In this document: positions 21,893 to 30,204 of the stretch, in pieces
Layout: the number at the start of each line of letters is the position of its first letter
Position numbering within the stretch: the stretch's first letter is position 1
Assembly (NCBI GenBank): GCA_025935195.1
Contig: JAICVS010000037.1
Location: forward strand, 1-33,022
Reading direction: 5' to 3'
Length of the DNA stretch: 33,022 bases
DNA from: Ktedonobacterales bacterium
GTDB lineage: Bacteria > Chloroflexota > Ktedonobacteria > Ktedonobacterales > JADMIN01
Notes under the pieces: model-generated
Database searches by the model: none
The model's input: only the letters and a program-made list of their open reading frames with translations
What the model was told of the DNA's origin: nothing
Position numbers and translations under genes: made by a program

Positions 21893-23632
21893 GTGGCAAC
21901 GCCCCGTTTGCGCTGGCGATATTTCTGGTCTCGGCGCTCACAAAGGCGCACGTTGCTGGCGTTGGTGTTCGCACTGGCTGGGCTGCTCGCGACCATCTAT
22001 CTCGCACTACCTCCAGATGGTCAACGCCAAGTAGTAAGTGGTCTGCTGACCGTCGCCCATGGCCTAAGCTTGCTCGGCCCAAGGCCCGTGCTTGCTGTAG
22101 GTGTGGCGCTCTGCATTGTCCTGAGCTTGGCCTTCATCTTTGTGCCCTCATACCGCCGGCATAGCTATCTCACCACGGCACCATCCATCGTTCCCCCCGT
22201 GTCCGTCTATCTCGATGCTGAGAACCAATTGCCTGAGGCAGCGATCCGTCCCTTCATTGAGTTCCTCATCAAGCATCTTGACGGGCGCAGAGCCGATCTC
22301 CTCTATTTTCTCGATGCGTCTCAAACAGCAAAGGGTGAGAAGTACAAGACACTGTATCGCTTTGGATTCCGGCCGGTTGATGTGCCGCACGATCCGACGG
22401 GCAAAGGCGCCGTAAAGGAGGCGGTAGATCGTGAGCTAGCGATGCACGCCTACGAGCGGGCCGTGCTTGGTCCGCAAGAACAAGAGTTTATCATCGTCAC
22501 GGGCGATGGTGACTTCGTGCCCCTCATCTATCGACTCGCGGCACTGGGGCACCGCGTGCAGATTTGGGCGACGCCTGTGCGCAAGGCCTATCGCGTGGTC
22601 GAGACGTACCTCGGCGTGAACGTCATTGACTTATCGCAGGTGATCTCAGAACTGGAGATCGTCCCGTCAGATGTCCCACCCGCACCTAGCTCCACCCCAA
22701 GCAAAAAACCGAGTCGGCCTGCTCAGCGTAGGCAAGCAGCGCGTCGCTCAAATACGTCGTTGCCTCGGCGAATTCCGGCCCCTACCGCGCTTTCGCAACC
22801 AGGTGAGCAGCATCTGTATTATGCCGTAGCGGAGACGCTTGCGGCGCATGCCGAGGCTTTGGACAAGCACAAGGGGGATTTAAACAGAAATGGACAATTC
22901 CATGCCCTCATACGTGGCGCCTATGGCCCTCGCATGGCAGGAGTGGGCTATAGCGTAGGCAACTGGCTCGACTACTGGCTAGAGCACCTAATCGCACTAG
23001 ATGTGCTCCTGAAAGTGAACGGTCAGGCATTTCCGAGGCGTGGACCAACCAGTGAGGAGTCCGCCGCTCGAAGCCTGCTCGCCATGTCGAAGGCGGCGGC
23101 AAATGCGGCCATACTGGTTGGCTCCGCACACGAAGATGGAGTGGTCCGTGTCAGCGAGGTCTCAGCGGCCTTAGCAGCGCAAGATAGTCCTGTTGATGAA
23201 GCCGCCGCTCCACTCTTCAAATTCCTCGCACTCGAAACAGGGAGACGTATTACTCACGTCCGCTACTTCGTGCGTAGCGCGCGGGCGCTCGGACTCCTGG
23301 AGTTCGACGACGTGCCAAATTCGCTCGATCTGATCGCGCATCCGCGGCTGCCAGCCGCTACGCCCGCATCCACCGAGCAGGCGGAAGTGCTCGAGACGAC
23401 TGGGGATGCTGCCGGAACCGCGGATACTGCGGTGAGCCACGACGAGGCAAGCTCCACGTTGGAGGTGACTGCTGTCGCGTCAGCTCTGGAGTCCCAGGCG
23501 AATGCGACGGCAGATTCACCAGAGACCGAGGCAGAGACAGCAGCAGTGGTAGATGCCGTCGGAGTACAGGTCGGAGGGCAACGTTACGGCGACCAGCCGA
23601 ACCATCGCGGAGACCCCGACATCCCAGCCTGA
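21893..23632 (+). CDS. Membrane-anchored NYN-domain (LabA/DUF88-like) putative ribonuclease
   Basis: A 579-residue protein. Two membrane helices (about 20-40 and 64-84) are followed by an NYN domain, the PIN-like nuclease fold. Acidic residues line up with that fold: D108 with E110-N111 in YLDAENQ, D179 in AVDREL, and D205/D207 in VTGDGDF. NYN proteins generally cut or bind RNA. A basic linker, a helical region of about 170 residues and a long acidic low-complexity tail follow. The start is GTG at 21893 with AAGGGA 8 bases upstream. Base composition is visibly lower in G+C than neighbours, and it has its own strong promoter, so it may have been acquired. The role could be RNA turnover at the membrane or defence. 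The C-terminal region is unassigned. Confidence 0.82.
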   Translation: MATPRLRWRYFWSRRSQRRTLLALVFALAGLLATIYLALPPDGQRQVVSGLLTVAHGLSLLGPRPVLAVGVALCIVLSLAFIFVPSYRRHSYLTTAPSIVPPVSVYLDAENQLPEAAIRPFIEFLIKHLDGRRADLLYFLDASQTAKGEKYKTLYRFGFRPVDVPHDPTGKGAVKEAVDRELAMHAYERAVLGPQEQEFIIVTGDGDFVPLIYRLAALGHRVQIWATPVRKAYRVVETYLGVNVIDLSQVISELEIVPSDVPPAPSSTPSKKPSRPAQRRQAARRSNTSLPRRIPAPTALSQPGEQHLYYAVAETLAAHAEALDKHKGDLNRNGQFHALIRGAYGPRMAGVGYSVGNWLDYWLEHLIALDVLLKVNGQAFPRRGPTSEESAARSLLAMSKAAANAAILVGSAHEDGVVRVSEVSAALAAQDSPVDEAAAPLFKFLALETGRRITHVRYFVRSARALGLLEFDDVPNSLDLIAHPRLPAATPASTEQAEVLETTGDAAGTADTAVSHDEASSTLEVTAVASALESQANATADSPETEAETAAVVDAVGVQVGGQRYGDQPNHRGDPDIPA

Positions 23633-23666
23633 TGTCGAGGTCGAGCTGACTACCCTACACCCTCAT

Positions 23667-23694
23667 CAGCTCACCGCTCACCAGCTCACCGCTC
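23667..23694. repeat. Tandem direct repeat at the end of mutS
   Basis: CAGCTCACCGCTC occurs at 23667-23679 and 23682-23694, with a 15-base period. The second copy runs over the mutS stop codon, so it marks the junction between the NYN gene and mutS. It could be a slippage product; no function is evident. Confidence 0.6.
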
Positions 23695-26391
23695 CCGCGC
23701 CTTGCGTTGCAGCTCATACAGCCGGGTCAGCGCTTCCAGCGGCGTCAGCTCGTCCACCGCCAGTGCCTTCAACTCCTCCACGACGGGGTCCGGCTCGGCC
23801 GCGAAGAGCGTCATCTGCATCACCGGCGGCATCACCTGCTCGCGCATGTCGCGCATCGCGCGGCGCCGCGCCTTGGCGTCGCCCTTGCGCTCCAGCTCTT
23901 CGAGCACCTCCTCCGCCCGCCGCACCACCTGCCGCGGGATGCCCGCCAGTTGCGCCACGTGGATGCCGTAGGACTTGTCCGCGCCGCCCGGCACGATGGT
24001 GCGCAGGAAGACTACATGCCCCTGCTCCTCGGCCACCGCCACGTTGTACGCGCGCACGCGCGGCAGCGTGCGGCTCAGCTCCACCAGCTCATGATAGTGC
24101 GTGGCAAAGAGCGTCTTGGCGCCGCAGCGTTTGTTGTTGTGCAGATACTCGACGATGGCGCGCGCGATGGCGAGGCCATCGTAGGTGCTGGTGCCGCGGC
24201 CGATCTCGTCCAGGATGACGAGGCTGCGCGGCGTGGCGTGGTGCAGGATGCCCGCCGTCTCCACCATCTCCACCATGAAGGTGCTCTGGCCGGTGGCGAG
24301 GTCGTCCTGCGCGCCGATGCGCGTGAAGATGCGGTCCACCAGCCCGATGCGCGCCGCCTCGGCCGGGACGAACGCGCCGATCTGCGCCATCAGCGTGATC
24401 AGCGCCACCTGGCGCAGATAGGTGGACTTGCCGGCCATGTTCGGCCCCGTCAGCAGCAGAATCTGCGCGTCGCCGGTGGCGATCTCCGTATCGTTGGGGA
24501 CGAACGGCACGTCGCGCTGGCTCGCCTCCACCACCGGATGCCGCCCCGCGACGATGTGGATGGCGTCGCCCTCGTCCAGCGCCGGCCGGCAATAGTTCTG
24601 CCGCGCCGCCACCTCGCCCAGCGCCAGCGCCACATCCAGCTCGGCCAGCGCGCGCGCCGTCTTGAGCACGCGCTCGGCCCATCGCGCCGCGATCTCGGCC
24701 CGCAACGCCGCGAACAGCTCCTGCTCCAGCTTGGCGATCTTCTCCTGCGCGTTCAGAATCAGCGCCTCGTACTCCTTGAGGTCCGGCGTGATGAAACGCT
24801 CGCCGGTGGTGATCGTCTGCTTGCGGATGTAGTCGCCAGGCACACGGGCGAGCTGTGAGTTGGTGACCTCCAGGTAGTAGCCGAAGACCTTGTTGTAGCC
24901 CACCTTGAGCATACTGATGCCGGTGCGCTCGCGCTCGCTCCGCTCCAAATCCGTCACCCACTGGCGCGCGTTACGCGACTTCGACACGATCTCGTCCAGC
25001 TCGTCGCTGTAGCCGGCGCGGATGACACCGCCGTCGCTGAGCGTGAGCGGCGGCTCGTCCTCGATGGCGCGCTCCACCAGCGCGGCCAGCTCCGGCAGCG
25101 GCGCCACGCTCGACCAGATCGCGGCCAGCCCCGGCGGCGCCTCCGCTATGGCGTCGCGGAGCCGCTCGATGGCGCGCAGCCCCGTGGCGAGCGCGACGAG
25201 ATCGCGCGGCGTGGCGATGCGCTGCAAGACGCGGTTGGTCAGCCGCTCCAGATCGCCGGCCTTGGCGAGCGCGGGCGCGAGCCGCGCGCGCAGCACGCCA
25301 TCCTCAAACGTGGCGGCGACGGCGTCCTGGCGCTGGCGCAGGCGCGTGAGGTCCAGCAGCGGCTCCGCCAGCCAGCGGCGCAGCAGCCGCCCGCCCATCG
25401 GCGTGCGCGTCGCGTCCAGCACCCACAGCAGCGATCCCTTGACGCCACCGCCCCGTCCGCTCTCGAACAGCTCCAGGTTACGGCGCGTGTGCGCGTCCAG
25501 CGTCATGAAGCCGGCGGTGCTGTAGGTTTCGAGCGCGGTGAACTGCGGGAGCGCGCCACGCTGTGTCTCGCGCAGATACGCCAGCACCGCACCCGCCGCG
25601 CGCACCGCCAGCGGCAGCCCCTCGCAGCCGAACGCATCCAGCGTGGCGACGGCGAAGTGCTCCAGCAGCAGCCTCCGGGCCGCATCCTCCCTGAAAGCGC
25701 GCGGCTCGAAGGGCGTGACGTGTGTATTCAGCCGCCCATTCAGCGACGCCAGCCGCTCCGCCAGCCCCTCCGGCTCGTCGTCGTCCTCATCCTCGGCTGC
25801 GGGGGTAGGTCGCCCCACCCGCACGCCGCGCGGGGCGGTGGCCTCGACCAGCGCCTCGGCCGGCTGCACGCGCGCCAGCTCCTGCACGAGCGCCGCCTCC
25901 GGCTGGGCGGCGGCGAACTGCGTGCAGGCGAATTCGCCGGTGGTGACATCCGCGTAAGCGATGCCGACGGCGTCGCGGCCCAGCACGGCGGCGGCCAGAT
26001 AGTTGTTGCGCTTGGCGGCCAGCATCGCCGGATCCACGATGGTGCCGGGCGTGACCACCCGCAGCACCTCGCGCTCGACCAGCCCCTTCGCGAGCGCGGG
26101 ATCGCTCACCTGCTCGCAGACGGCGACGCGATAGCCCCTGGCGATCAGCCGCGCGATATAGCCCTCGGCGGCGTGGTGTGGCACCCCCGCCATCGCCGAC
26201 TTCTCGCCGCGGCCCCAGTCGCGCCGCGTGAGCGTGATCTCCAGCTCGCGCGCCGCCGTCTCGGCATCCTCGTCGAACATCTCGTAGAAGTCGCCCATGC
26301 GGAAGAACAGCAGCGCGTCGGGGTGCTGCCGCTTGACGCCCAGGTATTGCAGGCGGATGGGGCTGGATGTGGATGTGGCGGTCTCGGACAT
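23686..26391 (-). CDS. mutS: DNA mismatch repair protein MutS
   Basis: A 901-residue mismatch-recognition ATPase. The mismatch-binding FYE (35-37, in GDFYEMF) and the Walker A GPNMAGKST (about 648) are intact, as is the Walker B region DEIGRGTSTYDG (about 727). The connector, lever and clamp domains occupy the middle, with a typical VGYNKVFGYYLEVTN clamp region. An acidic insertion (DEDDDEPEG) near residue 220 is unusual. I chose the ATG at 26391; a GTG 24 bases upstream has no ribosome site, and the visible GAGG site before the ATG is only moderate. No mutL lies in the window. The gene is convergent with the NYN gene. Confidence 0.97.
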   Translation of the reverse strand: MSETATSTSSPIRLQYLGVKRQHPDALLFFRMGDFYEMFDEDAETAARELEITLTRRDWGRGEKSAMAGVPHHAAEGYIARLIARGYRVAVCEQVSDPALAKGLVEREVLRVVTPGTIVDPAMLAAKRNNYLAAAVLGRDAVGIAYADVTTGEFACTQFAAAQPEAALVQELARVQPAEALVEATAPRGVRVGRPTPAAEDEDDDEPEGLAERLASLNGRLNTHVTPFEPRAFREDAARRLLLEHFAVATLDAFGCEGLPLAVRAAGAVLAYLRETQRGALPQFTALETYSTAGFMTLDAHTRRNLELFESGRGGGVKGSLLWVLDATRTPMGGRLLRRWLAEPLLDLTRLRQRQDAVAATFEDGVLRARLAPALAKAGDLERLTNRVLQRIATPRDLVALATGLRAIERLRDAIAEAPPGLAAIWSSVAPLPELAALVERAIEDEPPLTLSDGGVIRAGYSDELDEIVSKSRNARQWVTDLERSERERTGISMLKVGYNKVFGYYLEVTNSQLARVPGDYIRKQTITTGERFITPDLKEYEALILNAQEKIAKLEQELFAALRAEIAARWAERVLKTARALAELDVALALGEVAARQNYCRPALDEGDAIHIVAGRHPVVEASQRDVPFVPNDTEIATGDAQILLLTGPNMAGKSTYLRQVALITLMAQIGAFVPAEAARIGLVDRIFTRIGAQDDLATGQSTFMVEMVETAGILHHATPRSLVILDEIGRGTSTYDGLAIARAIVEYLHNNKRCGAKTLFATHYHELVELSRTLPRVRAYNVAVAEEQGHVVFLRTIVPGGADKSYGIHVAQLAGIPRQVVRRAEEVLEELERKGDAKARRRAMRDMREQVMPPVMQMTLFAAEPDPVVEELKALAVDELTPLEALTRLYELQRKARER

Positions 26392-26498
26392 CGCTGCGTC
26401 TGGCCTCGCTCCCACATGAATAGCATCGCCGGGATGTCTATTCTCCTACACATGGGACGGGCCAGACAAGCGGACGGGACAGCATGGGCGCGAAGGGG

Positions 26499-27548
26499 CT
26501 ATGCGCTCAACAGCAGCACCGCGTACGCCGCTAGCCAATGCTCCACCATGTAGTCGTCGCCCGCCACGTGGGGCAGCGCCGCCTCCGCATGCGCCCTGGC
26601 CGCCGCCAGCGCGCGCTCGATGCGCGCATCGCCTTCTGGCAACGTCTCCGCGATGCGCCGCCAGCACCATGCGCGGCTCGCGTTCAGCCCGTGCAGGTGG
26701 GCGATCTGGCCGTCGCTGGCGTCCGAGACAATCGCCGGCGTGAAGAGCGCCGCCGGCTCCCCCGCCGCGATGCCGGGCAGGAAGGCATCCAGCCAGCGCA
26801 CGAAGCCATCCGCCGGCAGGAGTTGCGCCATCAGCTCGGCCTCGACCAGCGCCGGCGAGAGGAAGTCCGTGCCCGACGGCTCCCAGCCGCCGGGGTAGTC
26901 CCTATCGCCGTCGTACCAGCGATGCGCCGCGGCGGTCAGCGCCTCCAGCAGCGCGGCGTCGCCGCTCCGTGCCCGCTCCGCCGCGTACGGCAGCGCGCGC
27001 GCGAGGCCAAAGGCGCTGTTGGCGTGAACCCCATAGCGGACGGGATAGGTCGCCTTGGGCAGCCAGCCCAGGAAGTTCGCCGTCAGCGCCTCCCCCAGTG
27101 GTGCCATGTGTACGGCCCAGCGCCGCCCGTCCGCGTCATCCAGCTGGGCCGTCTCGTGGACGAGCGCCAGCGCCCAGCCCCAGCCGTAGGGCCGCTGCCT
27201 GCGCCCGTCGTCCGCGCGAGCGATGAACTCCGCCTCGGCGGCCAGCTTCTCCGCCGTGAACTGCGCGTCGAGCGCGGCGCGTATCTCGTCCTGTGGCACA
27301 TCCGCGCCGGCCTGGCGCAGCAGCCGCACCAGCAGCCAGTGCATCTCCACGCAGGAGTGCCAGTCGAAGCTGCCGAAGAAGACGGGCGTGCGCGTGCGCG
27401 GGCGGTGCGGAAAGTCATCCGGCGCATGCATCGTGTGATGCACGTCGGCAGGGAACTCGCGCCCGATGTTCTCTAGCGCCACACGCGCATAGCCGGCCGC
27501 GTTCGCGCGCAGCGCCCGCTCCCACTCGTTCGCCATCTCCATCCCCAT
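26499..27548 (-). CDS. DUF2891 family protein
   Basis: A 349-residue soluble protein that I assign to DUF2891. Typical features are PVFFGSFDWHSCVEMHWLLVRLL near residue 55, the RPYGWGWAL segment, YPVRYGVHANSAFGL and the GWEPSGTDFLSP region. Together these suggest an alpha/alpha-toroid glycoside-processing-like fold. The function is unknown; conserved Trp, His and Asp could support a catalytic or binding role on carbohydrate. No signal peptide is visible. The AGGGAG site 8 bases upstream supports the ATG at 27548. It is 108 bases upstream of mutS on the same strand, and that gap holds no convincing promoter. Confidence 0.82.
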   Translation of the reverse strand: MGMEMANEWERALRANAAGYARVALENIGREFPADVHHTMHAPDDFPHRPRTRTPVFFGSFDWHSCVEMHWLLVRLLRQAGADVPQDEIRAALDAQFTAEKLAAEAEFIARADDGRRQRPYGWGWALALVHETAQLDDADGRRWAVHMAPLGEALTANFLGWLPKATYPVRYGVHANSAFGLARALPYAAERARSGDAALLEALTAAAHRWYDGDRDYPGGWEPSGTDFLSPALVEAELMAQLLPADGFVRWLDAFLPGIAAGEPAALFTPAIVSDASDGQIAHLHGLNASRAWCWRRIAETLPEGDARIERALAAARAHAEAALPHVAGDDYMVEHWLAAYAVLLLSA

Positions 27549-27678
27549 ACTCGCTGCTCCCTCTCTCACGCGCGGGCGTCATACCGCTTGGTCTGAAGTG
27601 TTGACGAATCCGCCGCTCGCGTCCAGGCGAGATTTCCCCTGGCATTCATGCCGAGGAGCCATAACCCGCACGCCGCTA

Positions 27679-28443
27679 TCAGCTATACGCAAGGACGACG
27701 GCCGGCCCGGCGACCGCATTGGGAATGTCTTCAGGATCGCGCGCCAGCGGATAGTCGTCGGGCGCCCAGAGTTCGAGGGCGAGGCCGATGCAGCGCATGC
27801 GGTCCACCTCGTCCACGATCTCCTCCTCCTCCTCACTCTCATTGTCACCGGTGGATGCGGCGGCAGCCGTAGACGTGGCGGGCGCGCTGCCGGCGTCGCG
27901 CTCCTCCCACCAGCCGGGGCGCAGCACGACACGCGCGAAGTCGTCGGGCGCGGTGCCGGACGGCAGCAGATCGGCGAAGCGTTCGGGATGGCCGCGAGCG
28001 GCGTCGAGATCGCTGGCATCGGGATCGGTTTCGTCGGCAACAGCCTCCCTCTCCTCAGTGATGGCGGTGGGATCGCTCAGATAACTGTCCACCAGCGCGG
28101 CGGCGCGCGTGAGGCGGTAGCCGGAGACGACATCGCCGTAGACGAAGGCGGTGAAGACGGCGGCGCCGTCGAGGCGGCGCGACAGCTCGACATCAAGCCC
28201 TTCGGTGCGGTTGCCCAGTTCCAGGATGGGCGTCCAGGGGGACGTGTCGTGCGGGCGGAGGATGAGGTAGCGATAGGCGGCGCTGAGGTCGGGATCAGTC
28301 AGGCGGGCGAGCACGGCGGCGTAAGTGCCTTCAAGGCGCAGCACGCGCGGCCGCTCCTCGGCGGCGAAGACGGCATCAAGGGCGGCTTCGACGGCGCGCG
28401 GATCGCGCCCCTGGACGTGCAGCACGGTGATGGCGGCGGGCAT
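27679..28443 (-). CDS. Hypothetical acidic protein (254 aa)
   Basis: I do not recognise a family. The protein has an N-terminal strand-helix region (residues 1-60), then a WTPILELGNR segment and a regular helical stretch with RLDGAAVFTAFVYGDVVSGYRL. A long acidic low-complexity run (about 195-215, with six consecutive Glu) separates this from a C-terminal part ending PAVVLAYS. The acidic run probably is a linker. AAAGGGG 8 bases upstream supports the ATG at 28443. It follows the 253-residue membrane protein on the same strand with a 99-base gap and may share its transcript. A role in binding or scaffolding would be guesswork. Confidence 0.6.
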   Translation of the reverse strand: MPAAITVLHVQGRDPRAVEAALDAVFAAEERPRVLRLEGTYAAVLARLTDPDLSAAYRYLILRPHDTSPWTPILELGNRTEGLDVELSRRLDGAAVFTAFVYGDVVSGYRLTRAAALVDSYLSDPTAITEEREAVADETDPDASDLDAARGHPERFADLLPSGTAPDDFARVVLRPGWWEERDAGSAPATSTAAAASTGDNESEEEEEIVDEVDRMRCIGLALELWAPDDYPLARDPEDIPNAVAGPAVVLAYS

Positions 28444-28459
28444 TGGCGTACCCCTTTGA

Positions 28460-28487
28460 GGTTGGAGCGAGACGGTTGGAGCGAGAC
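28460..28487. repeat. 14-bp perfect tandem duplication
   Basis: GGTTGGAGCGAGAC occurs twice in direct succession (28460-28473 and 28474-28487), just upstream of the 254-residue gene's ribosome site. This looks like a recent slippage duplication in the short gap between the two unrecognised genes. Confidence 0.8.
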
Positions 28488-28542
28488 GCGAATGGGGAGT
28501 GCGGCTGCCGGCATCGTATCACGCCGGTATTGCGCACGGAGC

Positions 28543-29304
28543 TTAGCGGCCGAGCGCGAGCCAGGAGAGCAGCGCGGCGCAGGGCATCCACACGCCGACG
28601 AGCATGCCGGCGCGCGCGGCGCGCGGGAGCGAGAGACGCAACAACGGGCGGGTGACGAGGGGCAGCAGCGCGGCGACGGCGCCCTCGAACAGCAGCACGT
28701 AGAGAGGGGTGTGGCCGAGATGTGGGGCCGCGGCATAGTGCCACCAGCCAGCGTAGTAGGCCATCTCTTCGTAGAAGGGAACGATGGCCGCGCCTACGAG
28801 GCCGGTGAGCAAGACGGCCAGCGCGAGGGGCAGGCGCGGAGTGAGGCCGGCGAGACGCCAGCCGAGATAGCCGAGCTGGGTGAGCACAATCGCCCACGAG
28901 AGCGGCATATAGATCGGTGAGGCCCAGAGCATCGGCTGCGCGGGCGGGTAGATGAGCGAATGGGCGAACGACTCGCCGGCGGCGTCGGTGAGCAGCTCCA
29001 GCACCCCGGCGACGATGCCCAGCACGAAGAGGCGCGCGAGCAACGGACGCCAGGCGCGGCGCGCGGCGAGGGTGAGCAGATAGGCGGCGGCGGCGAGGTC
29101 CGTCGCGGCGGCGGTCGGCCAGCCGGCGGCGAGGACGGCGGCGATGATGTGCAGCGCCACCATCAGCGCCAGCAGCCCCAGCAAGGCGCCGTCGAGGCGA
29201 GTGAGGCGCGGCGCGGCCAGGTCCGCCACCCCTTCCGCCGCCGCTGGCGCGCGGTCCGCGGGAGGAGGCGGAGAGAACGGCCGGAAGGCTGTTGGCGAGC
29301 GCAT
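28543..29304 (-). CDS. Multi-span membrane protein, unknown function
   Basis: A 253-residue integral membrane protein with about seven hydrophobic segments after a Pro-rich cytoplasmic start (about 35 residues). Two conserved-looking blocks stand out: LWASPIYMPLSWAIVLTQLGYLGW, and FYEEMAYYAGWWHYAAAPHLGHTPLY. The pair of acidic residues and aromatic clusters inside the membrane recall carotenoid-biosynthesis-type or small unassigned families, but I cannot name one. AGGAGAG 10 bases upstream fixes the ATG at 29304. It begins a run of leftward genes ending at mutS. The promoter at 29364-29393 would serve it. Confidence 0.7.
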   Translation of the reverse strand: MRSPTAFRPFSPPPPADRAPAAAEGVADLAAPRLTRLDGALLGLLALMVALHIIAAVLAAGWPTAAATDLAAAAYLLTLAARRAWRPLLARLFVLGIVAGVLELLTDAAGESFAHSLIYPPAQPMLWASPIYMPLSWAIVLTQLGYLGWRLAGLTPRLPLALAVLLTGLVGAAIVPFYEEMAYYAGWWHYAAAPHLGHTPLYVLLFEGAVAALLPLVTRPLLRLSLPRAARAGMLVGVWMPCAALLSWLALGR

Positions 29305-29363
29305 CGTGTGTAATCTCTCCTGCAAACATCTTGCGCGTATCGTAGCGGAGGCGCTCACATTGG

Positions 29364-29393
29364 ATTGTAGCCACGGCGCGGCGGGCGGCACAA
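29364..29393 (-). promoter_or_regulatory. Possible promoter of the leftward run from 29304
   Basis: Reading leftward, TTGTGC (29393-29388) is followed after 18 bases by TACAAT (29369-29364). The -10 is good and the -35 moderate. The start would lie about 50 bases upstream of the ATG at 29304. Confidence 0.4.
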
Positions 29394-29407
29394 TGACTGG
29401 CAGGGTT

Positions 29408-29433
29408 CCCTCGCGGGATTACTCCCGCGAGGG
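29408..29433 (-). terminator. Hairpin downstream of the 79-residue protein gene
   Basis: CCCTCGCGGG (29408-29417) and CCCGCGAGGG (29424-29433) form a perfect 10-bp stem with a 6-base loop, 22 bases after the stop of the 79-residue gene. It should be very stable, but no T-run follows in either direction, so termination strength is uncertain. Confidence 0.5.
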
Positions 29434-29455
29434 CTTGTGTGCTGGTGTGGCCGCA

Positions 29456-29695
29456 CTACTTGTTCACTGGAAACGGCTTGGGCGTCGCATATGGCTGCAA
29501 CGGCCACGGGGCAGGAATCGGAAACCGAGCGGGGATGGACTCATTGCGGTTGCCGCCGTGCCCGTTCAACCAGAGGTACAGTTCGGGGTAATACAGCACG
29601 TAAAGCCCATACAGGACCACGAGCACCAGGAGGACTTGGCACGTCGTCACCAGGACACGGCGTAGACGGCGCCTGCTGCCAGCTAATCCTGCCAC
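29456..29695 (-). CDS. Small single-span membrane protein (79 aa)
   Basis: I do not recognise a family. A short basic N-terminus (RRRLRR) precedes one membrane helix (about 15-33, with LVTTCQVLLVLVVLYGLYVLYY), and then a Pro-, Tyr- and Asn-containing tail with PIPAPWPLQPYATPKPF. The positive-inside charge pattern places the tail outside. The GTG start at 29695 has GGAAAGGGG about 9 bases upstream, which is strong support for a real gene. A stable hairpin follows the stop. The gene is surrounded by non-coding and decayed sequence and could be a secreted-tail or interaction peptide; the role is unknown. Confidence 0.55.
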   Translation of the reverse strand: MAGLAGSRRRLRRVLVTTCQVLLVLVVLYGLYVLYYPELYLWLNGHGGNRNESIPARFPIPAPWPLQPYATPKPFPVNK

Positions 29696-29735
29696 AACGC
29701 TGCCCCTTTCCGTACGCGCTACCGGACCCGCCCGC

Positions 29736-29891
29736 CTAGCAGTTCTGGGTGTTCACTGAGTTGTCGCGGACGACGTAGAACGTCCAGTTGTTGGCGTCCG
29801 TGAAGTTGGCGACAGTCTAGCAATTATAGAACGCATTACGGTCCTGCTCCGTGCCGCTGCTTGGCACATCTCGTTGCGCTAGAATAGGCCG
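29736..29891 (-). pseudogene. Remnant of a gene interrupted by a TAG codon
   Basis: On the leftward strand, one frame reads a plausible protein tail in two pieces: DVPSSGTEQDRNAFYNC, then TAG (29819-29817), then NFTDANNWTFYVVRDN and an ending NTQNC with a TAG stop (29738-29736). If the TAG were CAG (Gln) the stretch would be a continuous, well-composed C-terminus. The wording (Asn/Trp/Tyr-rich, paired Cys) looks like a secreted or surface protein end. The frame opens only after a TGA at 29894-29892, so the 5' part is missing. I interpret it as a decayed gene rather than a functional one. Confidence 0.45.
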
Positions 29892-30074
29892 TCACGGCTC
29901 GCTCGTCAAGCGACGAGTGCTACGGGATGGCGCCGATTGGCAGTGAGACGTAGGATGGTGAGGCGTCTGGCTGGCTCCATGAGCACAGGCGGGCACTTGC
30001 CACAGAGGTCCGTAACGCGGCCCGTACCCTCGCACGCGCCAATTCATACAGCGCTGCACCGGCAAACCAGTCAC

Positions 30075-30104
30075 TTGATCTACCATACCCCGGTAGGGTA
30101 TAAT
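30075..30104 (+). promoter_or_regulatory. trxB promoter
   Basis: TTGATC (30075-30080) and a perfect TATAAT (30099-30104) are 18 bases apart. Transcription would start near 30111, about 95 bases before the trxB start. The CsoR-like palindrome described at 30085-30101 lies in the spacer and overlaps the -10 box. Confidence 0.65.
30085..30101. promoter_or_regulatory. CsoR-family operator at trxB
   Basis: ATACCC (30085-30090) and GGGTAT (30096-30101) form perfect 6-bp arms around CGGTA. The layout is the same A/T-flanked G-tract palindrome as the copper operon operator at 6574-6594, with a shorter centre. From memory, the reverse complement is one base from the Bacillus subtilis copZA CsoR operator. 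It overlaps the -10 box, an arrangement suited to repression. Confidence 0.6.
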
Positions 30105-30204
30105 GAGGTGATGCCCAGCGCGGGTAGAATACGCAACAGGCAATCCGCTTATTGGGGATGCCGGAGAGATATCCGCGTGACGGGTTTGTAGGAGAATGGA
30201 CAAC

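Noticed and set aside
29817-29819. TAG read as pyrrolysine
   Set aside because: No pyrrolysine machinery is visible and the frame also lacks a 5' part; a decayed gene is simpler.
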